Shown: positions 24,453 to 33,502, numbered from the stretch's first letter. The stretch is 36,430 nucleotides of DNA from Actinobacillus sp. (GCA_020026075.1 JAHHQZ010000015.1:1-36430), one strand, 5' to 3'. Notes: generated by a model from the sequence alone, not told the origin. Program-made: numbers and translations.

Positions 24453-24899
24453 TTAGTCGAGTAAGTCTTGCAAACTTTCTCGCACAGCGTGAACTTGGGA
24501 TTGGTATCGCGCTTTGCGTTCTTGTTCTTCGATCATAAATAGAATGGTTTCTGAAAGGGTCAGTTTCATATTTTGGGCGCATTGGGCAAGCCTTGCCCAT
24601 ACTTCATAGTCTAAATCGATAGATTTTTTACGAGTATGCTCGTGTTCGGCATTGAAATACCGTTTGCGGCGCGCACGAATGGCTTGATCTAACTTGATGT
24701 ACAAGTCAGGAGACAAGTGGGCCTTAATCCAGCTTTCTGTCGCTTTTGCATTATTTTGATATCCGATCAACTCAATCACTATCGCCTCGTGGCGACTTTG
24801 TTCCTCGTAGCGGGAAATATGCTCGCCGTTGCGATGTTTACGCATTAGGTAGTGCCATTTCCATTGAGCCTCTTGGTTTTCTAACTTTTGGTATTTCAT
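24453..24899 (-). CDS. matP: Macrodomain Ter protein MatP
   Basis: 148 residues (E. coli 150). It binds matS sites to organise the chromosome terminus and links it to the divisome. MKYQKLENQEAQWKWHYLMRKH, then IRARRKRYFNAEHEHTRKKS, IDLDYEVWARLA and LTLSETI match E. coli MatP closely; the C-terminal half is the ribbon-helix-helix domain and the end is a coiled coil. A GGCGG ribosome site fixes the start. It lies 23 bp after slt and is probably cotranscribed. No matS site (GTGAC-N3-GTCAC type) was found in the window. Confidence 0.95.
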   Translation of the reverse strand: MKYQKLENQEAQWKWHYLMRKHRNGEHISRYEEQSRHEAIVIELIGYQNNAKATESWIKAHLSPDLYIKLDQAIRARRKRYFNAEHEHTRKKSIDLDYEVWARLAQCAQNMKLTLSETILFMIEEQERKARYQSQVHAVRESLQDLLD

Positions 24900-24922
24900 T
24901 TTCCGCCTCGATTAAGTCGCAA

Positions 24923-26959
24923 TTAGTAGTGACGTTGCCATTCATCTGCTGTAAATTTTTGTGGTTTTTTCACATTTTGCAGTAGCTGATGATAATAGGC
25001 GTAAATCAGCACATTTTGTACATAATTCCGTGTTTCGTAAAAAGGAATGGTGGCGATAAAGGTTGCCATATTTTGTTTACCGTTAGCACGAGCTAGCCAC
25101 TGTTTGACACGATATGGACCTGCGTTATAGGCGGCGGCGATTAAAATACGATTGTTGCCGTATAAATCGTGTAATTCTTGTAAATGATGTACGCCAAGCA
25201 TAATATTTTTTTCTGGCGTAAGTAGCTGAGAGCTCCCTGTGTAAGGTAAATTTTGGCGTTTGGCCGTAAGTTTGGCTGTACTTGGAAGCAACTGCATCAT
25301 ACCGTAAGCATTGGCGTGGGAGCGGACTTCTGGTCGCCACGCACTTTCTTGGCGTGCAATCGCCATTGCGAAGGTACGAGTGATAGCTTTTCCAGCCAAA
25401 TATTGATTAAACAATTCCGTATAGGCATTCGGTAAGCGTAACGGCAGATATTTCCACGCACGCGCCGCAATAGTGGCCTGAACTTGCAATTCATACCATT
25501 TGTGCTGTTGAGCGTAATGGGCGAGTGCGAGTTTTTTATGGGTATTGGCTTGTCGTAACAAGGATAACCAGCCCAATGTTGCAAAACGAAATTCATTCAC
25601 CGAGCGTAAAGCCTGAATTAACGCCAGCCGTTTTTGTTCATCTTTGCTGAATGTAACAGGTGTTTCAAGGGTGAAATGTTGCATTGGTGGTCGGTAATTT
25701 ACGCCGAGATCCTGCGAGGCAAGCAGTGCGTAAAAGCCGTGTTCTTTGCTTAAATTTTTTAAAATATTCCGACCTTTGGTTTTTCTGCCTGCTTTAATTT
25801 CCGCCTGTGCTAGCCAGTAGCGCCATTCTTGCTTTTCTTTGGCGGTTTTGGATAAACGGTTAAGCCACGGGAGCGTCGGTTTATTTTCTCTTAACGCTAT
25901 GCGAATACGGCGTTCGATGAGCTTGTCGTCTTTTAAGCGAATAATATTGCTATCACGCCAAGCTTGGTATTTTTTATTTGGACTATCAAAAAAATGTTTT
26001 ACGAGCAGAATATTCCATTTACGCTGAATGCTGGCAGGGAAGTGGGCTTTCTTTGCCCAGCTCGCCAACGTACTTAAATGCCAGCCTTTTGGTAAACCAT
26101 TTTCGTCAAGCTGTTTGACAAAACTAGGGAAAATCACATATAGACGCTGGTGACCTTTGCTGGTTTTTAGCAGTTTATTGACGTAAAACGGGCTACTTGG
26201 TTTTAGAATTTGTAAAGGATTCTGACGTAAAGAGAGGTAATTTTTTGCCGAGGTGCGACTGAATGCGAAACGACTCTGTTGGCTAAGATCTCGTAATACC
26301 GCGCGGTTGTTGGTTTTATAAGCAACCCACACACGGCGATTATCAAGGCTTTGGCTAGACCCTTTTTCCTGTTGCCATTGGGCGAGCAATGGTGAACACG
26401 CGCGCGGAAACGTTCTACCAGTAACCCATTGTTTTTCAATGAATGTTTTTGTCTTTTGCAGGAGTGCTTTTGTCTTGTTTGTTATCTGTTCTGCGCGTTG
26501 AATGTAGCATTGATTGCTAAGTGAAACGGGCAGTTGCTGCTGATGTGCGACAATAGCTGACCATTGTTTTGCTTGGACTTTTTGGGCAATCCAGCGGTAT
26601 TTAAGAGGTGTTGTAGATACAAAGTTAGGCAAGTTTTTTTCCAGTTGTTGAATGGCTTGCCAGCTGAGGTTTTTCTCTTGCATTAGCCAATCATACTGTG
26701 CAAAAGGGGCGAGTATTGAGCCGTTTAGCTTATTAAGCTGAGTTTGAATCGCCGAATCTCGATGAGCACTTGGTTTGTTTTGCAGTAGTTTTTTGAAAGC
26801 AAGGTAGTCGTTATAAAATTTTTTGGAATTTTCCAGCGTGGCTTCTTGTTTGACGGTGCTTTGGGCTAGGTTGGAATTTTTTTCGGAATTTTGCGCAGCC
26901 GCAAGAGTTGCCACCGTGCTTGCCATTGTAAAAGCAATGAGTTTGGATAAATAAGACAT
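24923..26959 (-). CDS. slt: Soluble lytic murein transglycosylase
   Basis: 678 residues (E. coli Slt70 645). It cleaves glycan strands of peptidoglycan in the periplasm, forming 1,6-anhydro ends. Signal peptide MSYLSKLIAFTMASTVATLA, then AAAQ with the cut near residue 22. A long helical ring (about 60-490) precedes the catalytic domain (about 520-650): Glu538 in ARQESAWRP is catalytic, followed by AYGMMQLLPSTAK, LGVHHLQELHDLYG, AAYNAGPYRVKQWL and FIATIPFYETRNYV. The region around residues 25-45 is low in complexity, and two dispersed-motif copies lie there (26820-26845 and 26862-26894), so they may have added residues. A third copy lies at 25749-25779. Strong AAGGGGGCG ribosome site. Confidence 0.94.
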   Translation of the reverse strand: MSYLSKLIAFTMASTVATLAAAQNSEKNSNLAQSTVKQEATLENSKKFYNDYLAFKKLLQNKPSAHRDSAIQTQLNKLNGSILAPFAQYDWLMQEKNLSWQAIQQLEKNLPNFVSTTPLKYRWIAQKVQAKQWSAIVAHQQQLPVSLSNQCYIQRAEQITNKTKALLQKTKTFIEKQWVTGRTFPRACSPLLAQWQQEKGSSQSLDNRRVWVAYKTNNRAVLRDLSQQSRFAFSRTSAKNYLSLRQNPLQILKPSSPFYVNKLLKTSKGHQRLYVIFPSFVKQLDENGLPKGWHLSTLASWAKKAHFPASIQRKWNILLVKHFFDSPNKKYQAWRDSNIIRLKDDKLIERRIRIALRENKPTLPWLNRLSKTAKEKQEWRYWLAQAEIKAGRKTKGRNILKNLSKEHGFYALLASQDLGVNYRPPMQHFTLETPVTFSKDEQKRLALIQALRSVNEFRFATLGWLSLLRQANTHKKLALAHYAQQHKWYELQVQATIAARAWKYLPLRLPNAYTELFNQYLAGKAITRTFAMAIARQESAWRPEVRSHANAYGMMQLLPSTAKLTAKRQNLPYTGSSQLLTPEKNIMLGVHHLQELHDLYGNNRILIAAAYNAGPYRVKQWLARANGKQNMATFIATIPFYETRNYVQNVLIYAYYHQLLQNVKKPQKFTADEWQRHY

Positions 26960-26990
26960 AACGCCCCCTTGTTTTAAAATGGATATAGAA

Positions 26991-27017
26991 AAAACCGCAC
27001 ACCGAAACGTGCGGTTT
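26991..27017 (-). terminator. Terminator after secF, from an inverted GTGCGGTTT pair
   Basis: AAACCGCAC (26992-27000) and GTGCGGTTT (27009-27017) form a 9-bp stem with an 8-base loop; on the minus strand it ends in six T. The arms contain GTGCGGT, the main part of the Haemophilus uptake core, but have AAC instead of AA before it, so it looks like a decayed inverted uptake-signal pair. Confidence 0.82.
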
Positions 27018-27028
27018 ATAAGCAGGCA

Positions 27029-27997
27029 CTAAGGCAGATCGTCAATAGCATCTTTATCCATTTTTTGTGGAATCATATGCTCACGTTTTAAACCGAGATC
27101 CAGTGCCACACTGATGGCGATGTAAATGGTGGAATAGGTACCAAAGCCGATCCCCACTAAAAGAGCAAGGGAGAAACTGTGAATAGTTGGCCCACCAAAG
27201 AAAAAGAGCGCTAATACCGTAAATAGGGTCGTAATCGATGTCATCAATGTTCGAGCGAGTGTTTGTGTTAGGGAAATATTGATGATTTCCACAGTATCGA
27301 TACGGCGGATTTTACGGAAGTTTTCACGCACACGGTCAAATACCACGATACTATCGTTTAGGGAATAACCCACAACGGATAGGATCGCCGCAACGAAGGT
27401 GAGATCCATTTCAATTTGGAAGAATGAGAAAACACCAAGCGTTACCGTTACGTCGTGTGCCAGTGCAATAATTGCCCCAGCCCCTAAGCGCCATTCAAAT
27501 CGTAAAGCAATATAAGCCAGTAACATCAGTAGGGTAGCCAACGTAGCGTAAATTGCACTGTTGGTTAAATCCTTACCGACATTTGGACCTACAAATTCAA
27601 CGCTTTGAATTTTAAGATTAGGGTCAACATCAACGAGCATAGTTTGGATTTTGTTACCCACTTTGGCGTTACCCGCAGATGCAGGCAGACGGATCATTAC
27701 GTCACGCACATCGCCCATCGTTTGCACGATTGCACCTTCAATATGGTTCGCTTTTAAAATATTACGCACTTTTTCTAAATTCGCGGGCTGGGAGAATTGG
27801 GTTTGTACCACGGTTCCACCAGTAAAATCTAATCCCCAGTTAAAACCTTTGGTAAAAATACAAACTAAACAAAGACTTGTTAGCACAATAGAAAAAATAT
27901 ACGCAAAAATTCGTCCTTTCATAAAAGGAACGAGTTTAAAAGGCAACACTATGCCTTTGTATTTGTGTATGGTTTCGTGTCGATTAAATAAACTCAC
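27029..27997 (-). CDS. secF: Protein translocase subunit SecF
   Basis: 322 residues (E. coli 323). Inner-membrane RND-type protein that with SecD and YajC uses the proton gradient to complete export through SecYEG. Six membrane segments with a periplasmic domain after the first. Diagnostic motifs: FNWGLDFTGGTVVQ, FVGPNVGKDLTNSAIYA, FEWRLGAGAIIALAHDV, VVGYSLNDSIVVFDRVREN and SLTQTLARTLMTS. It starts with GTG, with AAGG about 11 bases upstream; 15 bp separate it from secD. Confidence 0.96.
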   Translation of the reverse strand: MSLFNRHETIHKYKGIVLPFKLVPFMKGRIFAYIFSIVLTSLCLVCIFTKGFNWGLDFTGGTVVQTQFSQPANLEKVRNILKANHIEGAIVQTMGDVRDVMIRLPASAGNAKVGNKIQTMLVDVDPNLKIQSVEFVGPNVGKDLTNSAIYATLATLLMLLAYIALRFEWRLGAGAIIALAHDVTVTLGVFSFFQIEMDLTFVAAILSVVGYSLNDSIVVFDRVRENFRKIRRIDTVEIINISLTQTLARTLMTSITTLFTVLALFFFGGPTIHSFSLALLVGIGFGTYSTIYIAISVALDLGLKREHMIPQKMDKDAIDDLP

Positions 27998-28012
27998 AAT
28001 AATCTAACCTTA

Positions 28013-29863
28013 TTAAATAGAAAGTTTTTTCACACGTTTACCACCATAAACCCAGTTGGCAAGCATTCGTGTACCAGTGATTGCAGTAAACATTGAAATT
28101 GCCACACCAAGAGATAAGGTAACAGCAAAGCCTTTAACAGGACCTGTACCGATGGCGTATAACACAACGCAGGTAAGGATTGTGGTTAAGTTTGCATCAA
28201 AAATACTGCTAAACGCACCACTATAACCTTCATTAATCGCTTGCTGTACGGAGCGACCATTGCGCAGTTCTTCACGAATACGCTCAAAGATCAGTACGTT
28301 GGCATCCACGGACATTCCCACCGAAAGCACAATACCGGCAATACCTGGCATTGTAAGCGTAGCACCGGGCAGTAAAGACATTAAACCTACGAGCAATACC
28401 ATATTGGCTAGAAGGGCAATATCAGAGAATAAGCCGAATAAGCGGTAGTAAACCAACATAAATAAAATGGTGATGGCTAAGCCCCAAATACCCGCTTGTA
28501 AACCTTGTGCAACGTTTTGTGCACCAAGTGATGGGCCAACAGTGCGTTCTTCCACAATTTGAATTGGTGCTGTTAAAGCACCAGAACGGAGTAGTACGGC
28601 GAGGTTTTGTGCTTCTGCTGGGGTGTCAATACCTGTAATTTGGAATTGGCTACCAAAGCGTCCACGAATGGTTGCTACGTTAATGACTTGTTCGTGTTTT
28701 ACTAAAACAGGTTTACCGTTTGCATCTTTTTTACCGCTGTCTTTATATTCCACGTATAAAGTAGCCATTGGTTTATCAATGTTTAACTTCGTGGTTTGCG
28801 ACATAATCTCGCCGCCTTCGGCATCAAGACTAACACTAACTTGCGGTTGACCTGTTTGATGATCATTACCAGCTGTTGCATTTGTAATGTGATCACCACC
28901 TAAAACGGCACGGCGGTATAACACTACTGGGCGCCCTTGTTTGTCGTATTTCACTTCGGAATCTGCTGGGACTAAGCCACGACTTGCAGCATCTAAATTA
29001 GCATTTTGGTTGACTAAGTGAAATTCTAAGGTTGCAGTGGCACCGAGAATTTCTTTCGCACGGGCAGTATCTTGAATACCTGGTAGCTCAACAACGATAC
29101 GATCAGCACCTTGACGCTGAATAACTGGTTCAGAAACACCGAGTTCTTGTACACGGCGGCGTAGAATGGTTAAGTTTTGCTCAATGGCATTATTACGTGC
29201 TTCAACCAACGCTTTTTCAGACAATGTTAAAGAAAGCCCTGTATCGCCAATTTCAGTAAAGGCTAAATCAGGGTGAGATTTACGTAATAAATGTTTGGCT
29301 TGGCTAATTTCATCAGCGTTAAGGAAAGTGACAACTGTGCTGTAATTTTGTCCAGCGGTAATACTACGATAGCGTAATTTGGCTTTACGTAATTCTGTTC
29401 GAAGACCATCTTCAAGTTGTTGCTGGCGTTTTTGCAATGCGGCATTCATATCCACTTGCATTAGAAAACGCACGCCGCCACGTAAATCCAAGCCCCATTT
29501 CATTGGTGTACCGCCAATATCAGCGAGCCATTTTGGTGTAGCTGGGGCAAGGTTTAATGCGATGGAGTAGTTATCGCCAAGTGCTTGTGCAATATCATCT
29601 TTTGCCAGTAATTGCGTGTCAGTGTTATTAAAACGAGCAAGAATATTGCCATCTTTGAGAACGATAGATTTCGCTTTGAGTTGATGTTCATCAAGCACTT
29701 TTTGCACATCCGCAAGGGTTTGCGTGTTTGCTTGTTGACCACGAGTACCTGAAATTTGCACGGCAGGATCTTCGCCGTAAAGATTTGGAAGAGAGTATAA
29801 AGCACCGATGGCGACCACAATGATCACCATCAGGTTCTTCCATAAAGGGTAACGATTTAACAT
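28013..29863 (-). CDS. secD: Protein translocase subunit SecD
   Basis: 616 residues (E. coli 615). Membrane partner of SecF. First membrane segment near residues 10-28 (LMVIIVVAIGALYSLPNLYG), then the large periplasmic region with WGLDLRGGVRFLMQVDM, RRRVQELGVSEPVIQRQGAD and RIVVELPGIQD, and five C-terminal membrane segments including VGMSVDANVLIFERIREELR and GYSGAFSSIFDANLTT. The ribosome site AGGGAA lies 6 bases before the ATG. It lies 36 bp after yajC and 15 bp before secF, the classical operon. Confidence 0.97.
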   Translation of the reverse strand: MLNRYPLWKNLMVIIVVAIGALYSLPNLYGEDPAVQISGTRGQQANTQTLADVQKVLDEHQLKAKSIVLKDGNILARFNNTDTQLLAKDDIAQALGDNYSIALNLAPATPKWLADIGGTPMKWGLDLRGGVRFLMQVDMNAALQKRQQQLEDGLRTELRKAKLRYRSITAGQNYSTVVTFLNADEISQAKHLLRKSHPDLAFTEIGDTGLSLTLSEKALVEARNNAIEQNLTILRRRVQELGVSEPVIQRQGADRIVVELPGIQDTARAKEILGATATLEFHLVNQNANLDAASRGLVPADSEVKYDKQGRPVVLYRRAVLGGDHITNATAGNDHQTGQPQVSVSLDAEGGEIMSQTTKLNIDKPMATLYVEYKDSGKKDANGKPVLVKHEQVINVATIRGRFGSQFQITGIDTPAEAQNLAVLLRSGALTAPIQIVEERTVGPSLGAQNVAQGLQAGIWGLAITILFMLVYYRLFGLFSDIALLANMVLLVGLMSLLPGATLTMPGIAGIVLSVGMSVDANVLIFERIREELRNGRSVQQAINEGYSGAFSSIFDANLTTILTCVVLYAIGTGPVKGFAVTLSLGVAISMFTAITGTRMLANWVYGGKRVKKLSI

Positions 29864-29899
29864 AAATTTCCCTATAAGGAATAGGATTTTAATGGAAGA

Positions 29900-30199
29900 T
29901 TAAAGGCCAGCGATCGGCTGATCTTTTGGTAAAACGGAAACGATGAAGTTACGTTTGATGCTCACTTCGGTTGTTGCATTTAATTCAATAACAACATCAT
30001 CGCTGTCAGGGGAAATTTTAGTAATGCGTCCAACAAGACCGCCAGAAGTCAGTACTTTTGTACCTTTGGCAAGTTCAGACATCAATTTTTGATGTGCTTT
30101 GTTACGTTTCGCCTGTGGACGGTAAATCATAAAATAAAAGATTAAACCGAAAATTGCGAAGATGAGAATCATAGAAAGTGGAGAGCCTTGTTCAGCCAT
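29900..30199 (-). CDS. yajC: Preprotein translocase subunit YajC
   Basis: 99 residues. Small accessory of SecDF, also bound to AcrB in E. coli. One N-terminal membrane segment (MILIFAIFGLIFYFMIYRPQ), then the conserved RPQAKRNKAHQKLMSELAKG, KVLTSGGLVGRITKI and a C-terminal EVSIKRNFIVSVLPK. An AGAGGT site precedes the ATG. First gene of the yajC-secD-secF operon; the promoter must be in the 141 bp downstream of dapD, which also holds a motif copy. Confidence 0.95.
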   Translation of the reverse strand: MAEQGSPLSMILIFAIFGLIFYFMIYRPQAKRNKAHQKLMSELAKGTKVLTSGGLVGRITKISPDSDDVVIELNATTEVSIKRNFIVSVLPKDQPIAGL

Positions 30200-30295
30200 T
30201 TTGTACCTCTTTTTTGTCGTATAGTTTAAGGGGGAAATAGGGCGGCTAAAATATCATAAAACTGCCTGAAAGTGTTAATTCAAATCGCCAAGCGT

Positions 30296-30325
30296 ATAAA
30301 ATTTTTACAAAAATTCCGGCCTAGC
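30296..30325 (-). repeat. Dispersed motif copy after dapD
   Basis: The minus strand reads CGCTAGGCCGGAATTTTT, then GTAAAAATTTTAT, a near-consensus copy between the dapD stop and the yajC promoter region. Its A/T tracts form a partial hairpin that may end dapD transcription. Confidence 0.7.
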
Positions 30326-30340
30326 GATTTGGCGAATAAG

Positions 30341-31171
30341 TTATAAACTGCGAAGTAGCTCGTTAATGCCGACTTTGCCTAAGGTTTTGGCATCAACTTT
30401 TTTCACAATTACTGCGCAGTAAAGGTTGCAGCTGCCATCTTTGGACGGTAGGGAACCTGACACTACAACGGAGCCTGCGGGTACACGACCGTAGTAAACT
30501 TCGCCTGTTTCTCGGTCAAAAATTTTCGTCGATTGTCCAATGAATACGCCCATTGAGATCACGCAGCCATCTTCTACGATAACGCCTTCTACGATTTCCG
30601 AACGTGCGCCAATAAAGCAGTTGTCACCAATGATGGTTGGGTTCGCTTGGAGTGGTTCAAGAACGCCGCCAATGCCAACACCGCCAGAAAGATGTACGTT
30701 TTTACCAATTTGTGCGCAAGAGCCAACGGTCGCCCACGTGTCAACCATTGTGCCTTCATCAACGTAAGCACCGATGTTGACATAAGATGGCATTAAAACG
30801 GCGTTTTTGCCGATGAATGCCCCTTTGCGCACGGTCGCTGTTGGCACAACACGGAAACCGGCTTGTTCAAATTGTGCTTGATCATAATCCGCAAATTTGA
30901 GTGGCACTTTGTCAAAATATTTGCTGTCGCCAGCGTCAATTAGGCGGTTATCTTGCAGACGGAAAGACAGCAACACGGCCTTTTTCAGCCATTGATGAAC
31001 CATCCATTCGCCATTAATTTTCTCAGCAACACGTAGCTCGCCACTGTCTAAACCATCAATAACCACGCTAACCGCTTGTTTAATTTCAGCACTGGCTGTG
31101 GCTGGAGTAAGCGTGGAGCGTTCTTCAAATGCTTGTTCAATAAGTTGTTGTAATTGGGAAAGATTAGTCAT
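30341..31171 (-). CDS. dapD: Tetrahydrodipicolinate N-succinyltransferase
   Basis: 276 residues (E. coli 274). Lysine/meso-diaminopimelate pathway: transfers succinyl from succinyl-CoA to tetrahydrodipicolinate. The start is the ATG of MTNLSQLQQLIEQAFEERST with AAGGA upstream; 34 in-frame residues before it belong to leader sequence. A helical N-terminal domain is followed by a left-handed beta-helix of hexapeptide repeats from about residue 105 (KGAFIGKNAVLMPSYVNIGA, VGSCAQIGKNVHLSGGVGIG), with the substrate region GARSEIVEGVIVEDG. It lies 26 bp after the mutarotase gene, so cotranscription is likely. Its reading frame holds the only exact Apl-type uptake core seen (ACCGCTTGT, 31071-31079). 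Confidence 0.96.
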   Translation of the reverse strand: MTNLSQLQQLIEQAFEERSTLTPATASAEIKQAVSVVIDGLDSGELRVAEKINGEWMVHQWLKKAVLLSFRLQDNRLIDAGDSKYFDKVPLKFADYDQAQFEQAGFRVVPTATVRKGAFIGKNAVLMPSYVNIGAYVDEGTMVDTWATVGSCAQIGKNVHLSGGVGIGGVLEPLQANPTIIGDNCFIGARSEIVEGVIVEDGCVISMGVFIGQSTKIFDRETGEVYYGRVPAGSVVVSGSLPSKDGSCNLYCAVIVKKVDAKTLGKVGINELLRSL

Positions 31172-31197
31172 AAAAATCCTTTTTAAATGAGTTAAGT

Positions 31198-32019
31198 TTA
31201 GCGTAGTGAGATTTTTACACTCACCGTTTCGCCTGCGGGTAAAGGGGTGTGTAAACGTGCAGTTTCTAGGCAAAGCATTTGTTGGTAAGCATCTTCACTC
31301 ATTGCACTGGTTGGCTTGTTAAACGGATTCCAAAGCACGGTATCGCTCGCATTGCTTTGATGTAAATGCACTTGACGCTGATGCACGTTATCATCAATTT
31401 GCAGGTGACTATCAAGCGGCATTTGATACACGCAATCTGTTAACTCGTTGATGATACGTGTACTAGGTACAGTGATTTCTTGCTGGGTTAAGAAATTGAA
31501 ACATTGCGTTGGCAAGTTGCTGACTTGCGTTTGAGCAAGATCCGCTACATCAAAATAGCTATGCAAAGCAAGCTGTGCCTTTTCAGCATTAAAATGGGTA
31601 AAACTTAAATGGCAATGTTCATCAAACTGCATTTGCATTTTAGCCTCAATGAGATGATTGTCGTTAAATAAGCCAAAACTAAGATGCACGGCTGTATCCG
31701 TTAGGCAATAGTCTGTCAATTGCCATAGGCGAATGCGTGCATAGCCGTGCGCTGGTGTGCCATTATTGTTAAACCAAGGGAAACAAATCGGCACGCCGCC
31801 ACGAATGGCTTTGCCTAAAACGAAAGGTTCAATGTCGCTTAACCAAAAAATGCTGTTAGTGGCATTTGGGGGAATCCATTGCAGTAATTGCGCCCCTTGT
31901 AAAGCAATTAACGCATTGCCCACAGGGTGCGTTAATTGCAAAACTGGGATGTCGTTGTAATGCCATAAGCTAAGTTCAGGCGTAATTGACTGAATGAGCG
32001 TTTTGGTGATAGTTGGCAT
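31198..32019 (-). CDS. yeaD: D-hexose-6-phosphate mutarotase (YeaD family)
   Basis: 273 residues, galactose-mutarotase-like fold. Members interconvert alpha and beta anomers of glucose-6-phosphate. Family motifs are clear: HPVGNALIALQGAQLLQWIP, FWLSDIEPFVLGKAIRGGVP, ICFPWFNNNGTPAHGYAR (substrate-binding Arg and His), LALHSYFDVAD and the C-terminal LCLETARLHTPLPAGE. E. coli YeaD is next to gapA; here it lies between glyA and dapD. The ribosome site before ATG 32019 is AGGA. A motif copy fills the gap to glyA. Confidence 0.88.
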   Translation of the reverse strand: MPTITKTLIQSITPELSLWHYNDIPVLQLTHPVGNALIALQGAQLLQWIPPNATNSIFWLSDIEPFVLGKAIRGGVPICFPWFNNNGTPAHGYARIRLWQLTDYCLTDTAVHLSFGLFNDNHLIEAKMQMQFDEHCHLSFTHFNAEKAQLALHSYFDVADLAQTQVSNLPTQCFNFLTQQEITVPSTRIINELTDCVYQMPLDSHLQIDDNVHQRQVHLHQSNASDTVLWNPFNKPTSAMSEDAYQQMLCLETARLHTPLPAGETVSVKISLR

Positions 32020-32027
32020 AAATCCTC

Positions 32028-32061
32028 GATCAAAATTTTGTCAAATATTCCGGCGTACTTA
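32028..32061 (-). repeat. Dispersed motif copy between glyA and the mutarotase gene
   Basis: The minus strand reads GTACGCCGGAATATTTG, then ACAAAATTTTGATC. The A/T tract lies at the standard distance. It overlaps the glyA stop and reaches to 9 bases before the next ATG, so it also places the ribosome site of that gene. Confidence 0.68.
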
Positions 32062-33339
32062 TTTTGCTGTTTGGTAAACAGGGAAGTTTCGGCAAAGTTC
32101 AATGACTTTCGCTTTCACTTCTGCTACAACTTGTGCCTCGTTTTCTTTACCTACGCTGTCTAGCACATCGCAAATCCAGCCCGCTAAGGTGGTAACTTCG
32201 GCGACTTGCATTCCTCGTCGTGTAACGGCTGGCGTACCTAGACGAATACCTGATGTGATGAATGGGCTTTGTGGATCATTGGGCACGGAATTTTTGTTCA
32301 CCGTTATATTGGCTGTGCCTAATGCTGCATCTGCGGCTTTGCCAGTAATGCCATGCGAAACGAGATCCACAAGGAATAAATGGTTTTCTGTACCGTTGGA
32401 TACGATGTCGTAGCCACGAGCTTTGAATACTTCGACCATTGCTTTGGCATTGGCAAGCACTTGGCGTTGGTAAACGCTAAACACTGGGCTAAGTGCCTCT
32501 TTAAAGCATACCGCTTTGGCAGCGATAACGTGCATTAATGGACCACCTTGACAGGTTGGGAAAATTGCACTGTTTAATTTTTTGAATAAGGTTTCATCGC
32601 TGCCACTGGCTAAAATTAAACCGCCACGTGGACCTGCTAAGGTTTTGTGCGTGGTTGTGGTAACCACGTGAGCGTGCGGTAATGGGTTAGGGTAAATGCC
32701 TGCGGCGACTAGCCCTGCTACGTGTGCCATATCCACGAATAAATAAGCACCAACTTTGTCGGCGATTTCACGCATTTTTTCCCAGTCAACAATTTGTGAG
32801 TAGGCGGAAAAACCTGCGATGATCATTTTAGGCTGATGGGTAAGGGCTAATTGACACACTTCATCGTAATCAATTAAGCCTGCTTCGTTAATGCCGTATT
32901 GCACGGTGTGGTAAATTTTTCCTGAAAAATTGACTTTTGAACCGTGTGTTAAATGACCGCCATGATCAAGGCTCATTCCTAATACGGTATCACCAGGTTG
33001 AACAAGAGCAGCATAAACAGCAGCATTCGCCTGTGAACCTGAATGGGGTTGAACGTTGGCATAGCTTGCACCAAAGAGTTGTTTAGCACGGTCAATGGCT
33101 AAGTTTTCCACAATATCCACAAACTCGCAGCCACCATAATAACGCTTGCCTGGATAGCCTTCTGCATATTTGTTGGTTAATTTTGAACCTTGCGCAGCCA
33201 TTACGAGCGGGCTGGTGTAGTTTTCTGATGCGATAAGTTCAATGTGTTCTTCTTGGCGTTTTTCTTCGGCTTGTATTGCTTGCCAAAGTTCAGGGTCAAA
33301 TTGAGAAAGGGTGAGATCATTATTAAAAACAGTTTGCAT
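32059..33339 (-). CDS. glyA: Serine hydroxymethyltransferase
   Basis: 426 residues from the ATG at 33339, which has AAGGAG 5 bases upstream; a GTG two codons earlier overlaps that site and is unlikely. PLP enzyme interconverting serine and glycine with tetrahydrofolate, the main source of one-carbon units. HIELIASENYTSPLVMAAQG, NKYAEGYPGKRYYGGCEFVD, VQPHSGSQANAAVY and DMAHVAGLVAAG are conserved; the PLP lysine is Lys232 in TTTTHKTLAGPRGG. The following SAIFPTCQGGPLMHVIA has TC where E. coli has GG, a tolerated loop difference. Its long leader (33340-33500) has no operator I can name. Confidence 0.96.
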   Translation of the reverse strand: MQTVFNNDLTLSQFDPELWQAIQAEEKRQEEHIELIASENYTSPLVMAAQGSKLTNKYAEGYPGKRYYGGCEFVDIVENLAIDRAKQLFGASYANVQPHSGSQANAAVYAALVQPGDTVLGMSLDHGGHLTHGSKVNFSGKIYHTVQYGINEAGLIDYDEVCQLALTHQPKMIIAGFSAYSQIVDWEKMREIADKVGAYLFVDMAHVAGLVAAGIYPNPLPHAHVVTTTTHKTLAGPRGGLILASGSDETLFKKLNSAIFPTCQGGPLMHVIAAKAVCFKEALSPVFSVYQRQVLANAKAMVEVFKARGYDIVSNGTENHLFLVDLVSHGITGKAADAALGTANITVNKNSVPNDPQSPFITSGIRLGTPAVTRRGMQVAEVTTLAGWICDVLDSVGKENEAQVVAEVKAKVIELCRNFPVYQTAK

Positions 33340-33444
33340 AGGCACTCCTTATACAACGTGTGGCGTTAAGCCAGAAAGGGAAGGGACACCGCGAATACGG
33401 CGTAAAACGGCGCTTATTCTAACCAAAGCCTATTAAAAAAACAA

Positions 33445-33484
33445 AAAGAAAACGGCAATCGTACTAGATGTTGCCGTTTTCTTT
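33445..33484 (-). terminator. Terminator of the cspD-like gene
   Basis: AAAGAAAACGGCAA (33445-33458) and TTGCCGTTTTCTTT (33471-33484): a perfect 14-bp stem with a 12-base loop. On the minus strand it continues into a T-rich run. It lies upstream of glyA. Confidence 0.88.
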
Positions 33485-33502
33485 CATCAAATCGCACAAA
33501 AA

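Noticed and set aside
31172..31273. Upstream extension of DapD by 34 residues
   Set aside because: It reads into the end of the preceding mutarotase gene; AAGGA precedes the ATG at 31171 and the DapD N-terminus begins there.
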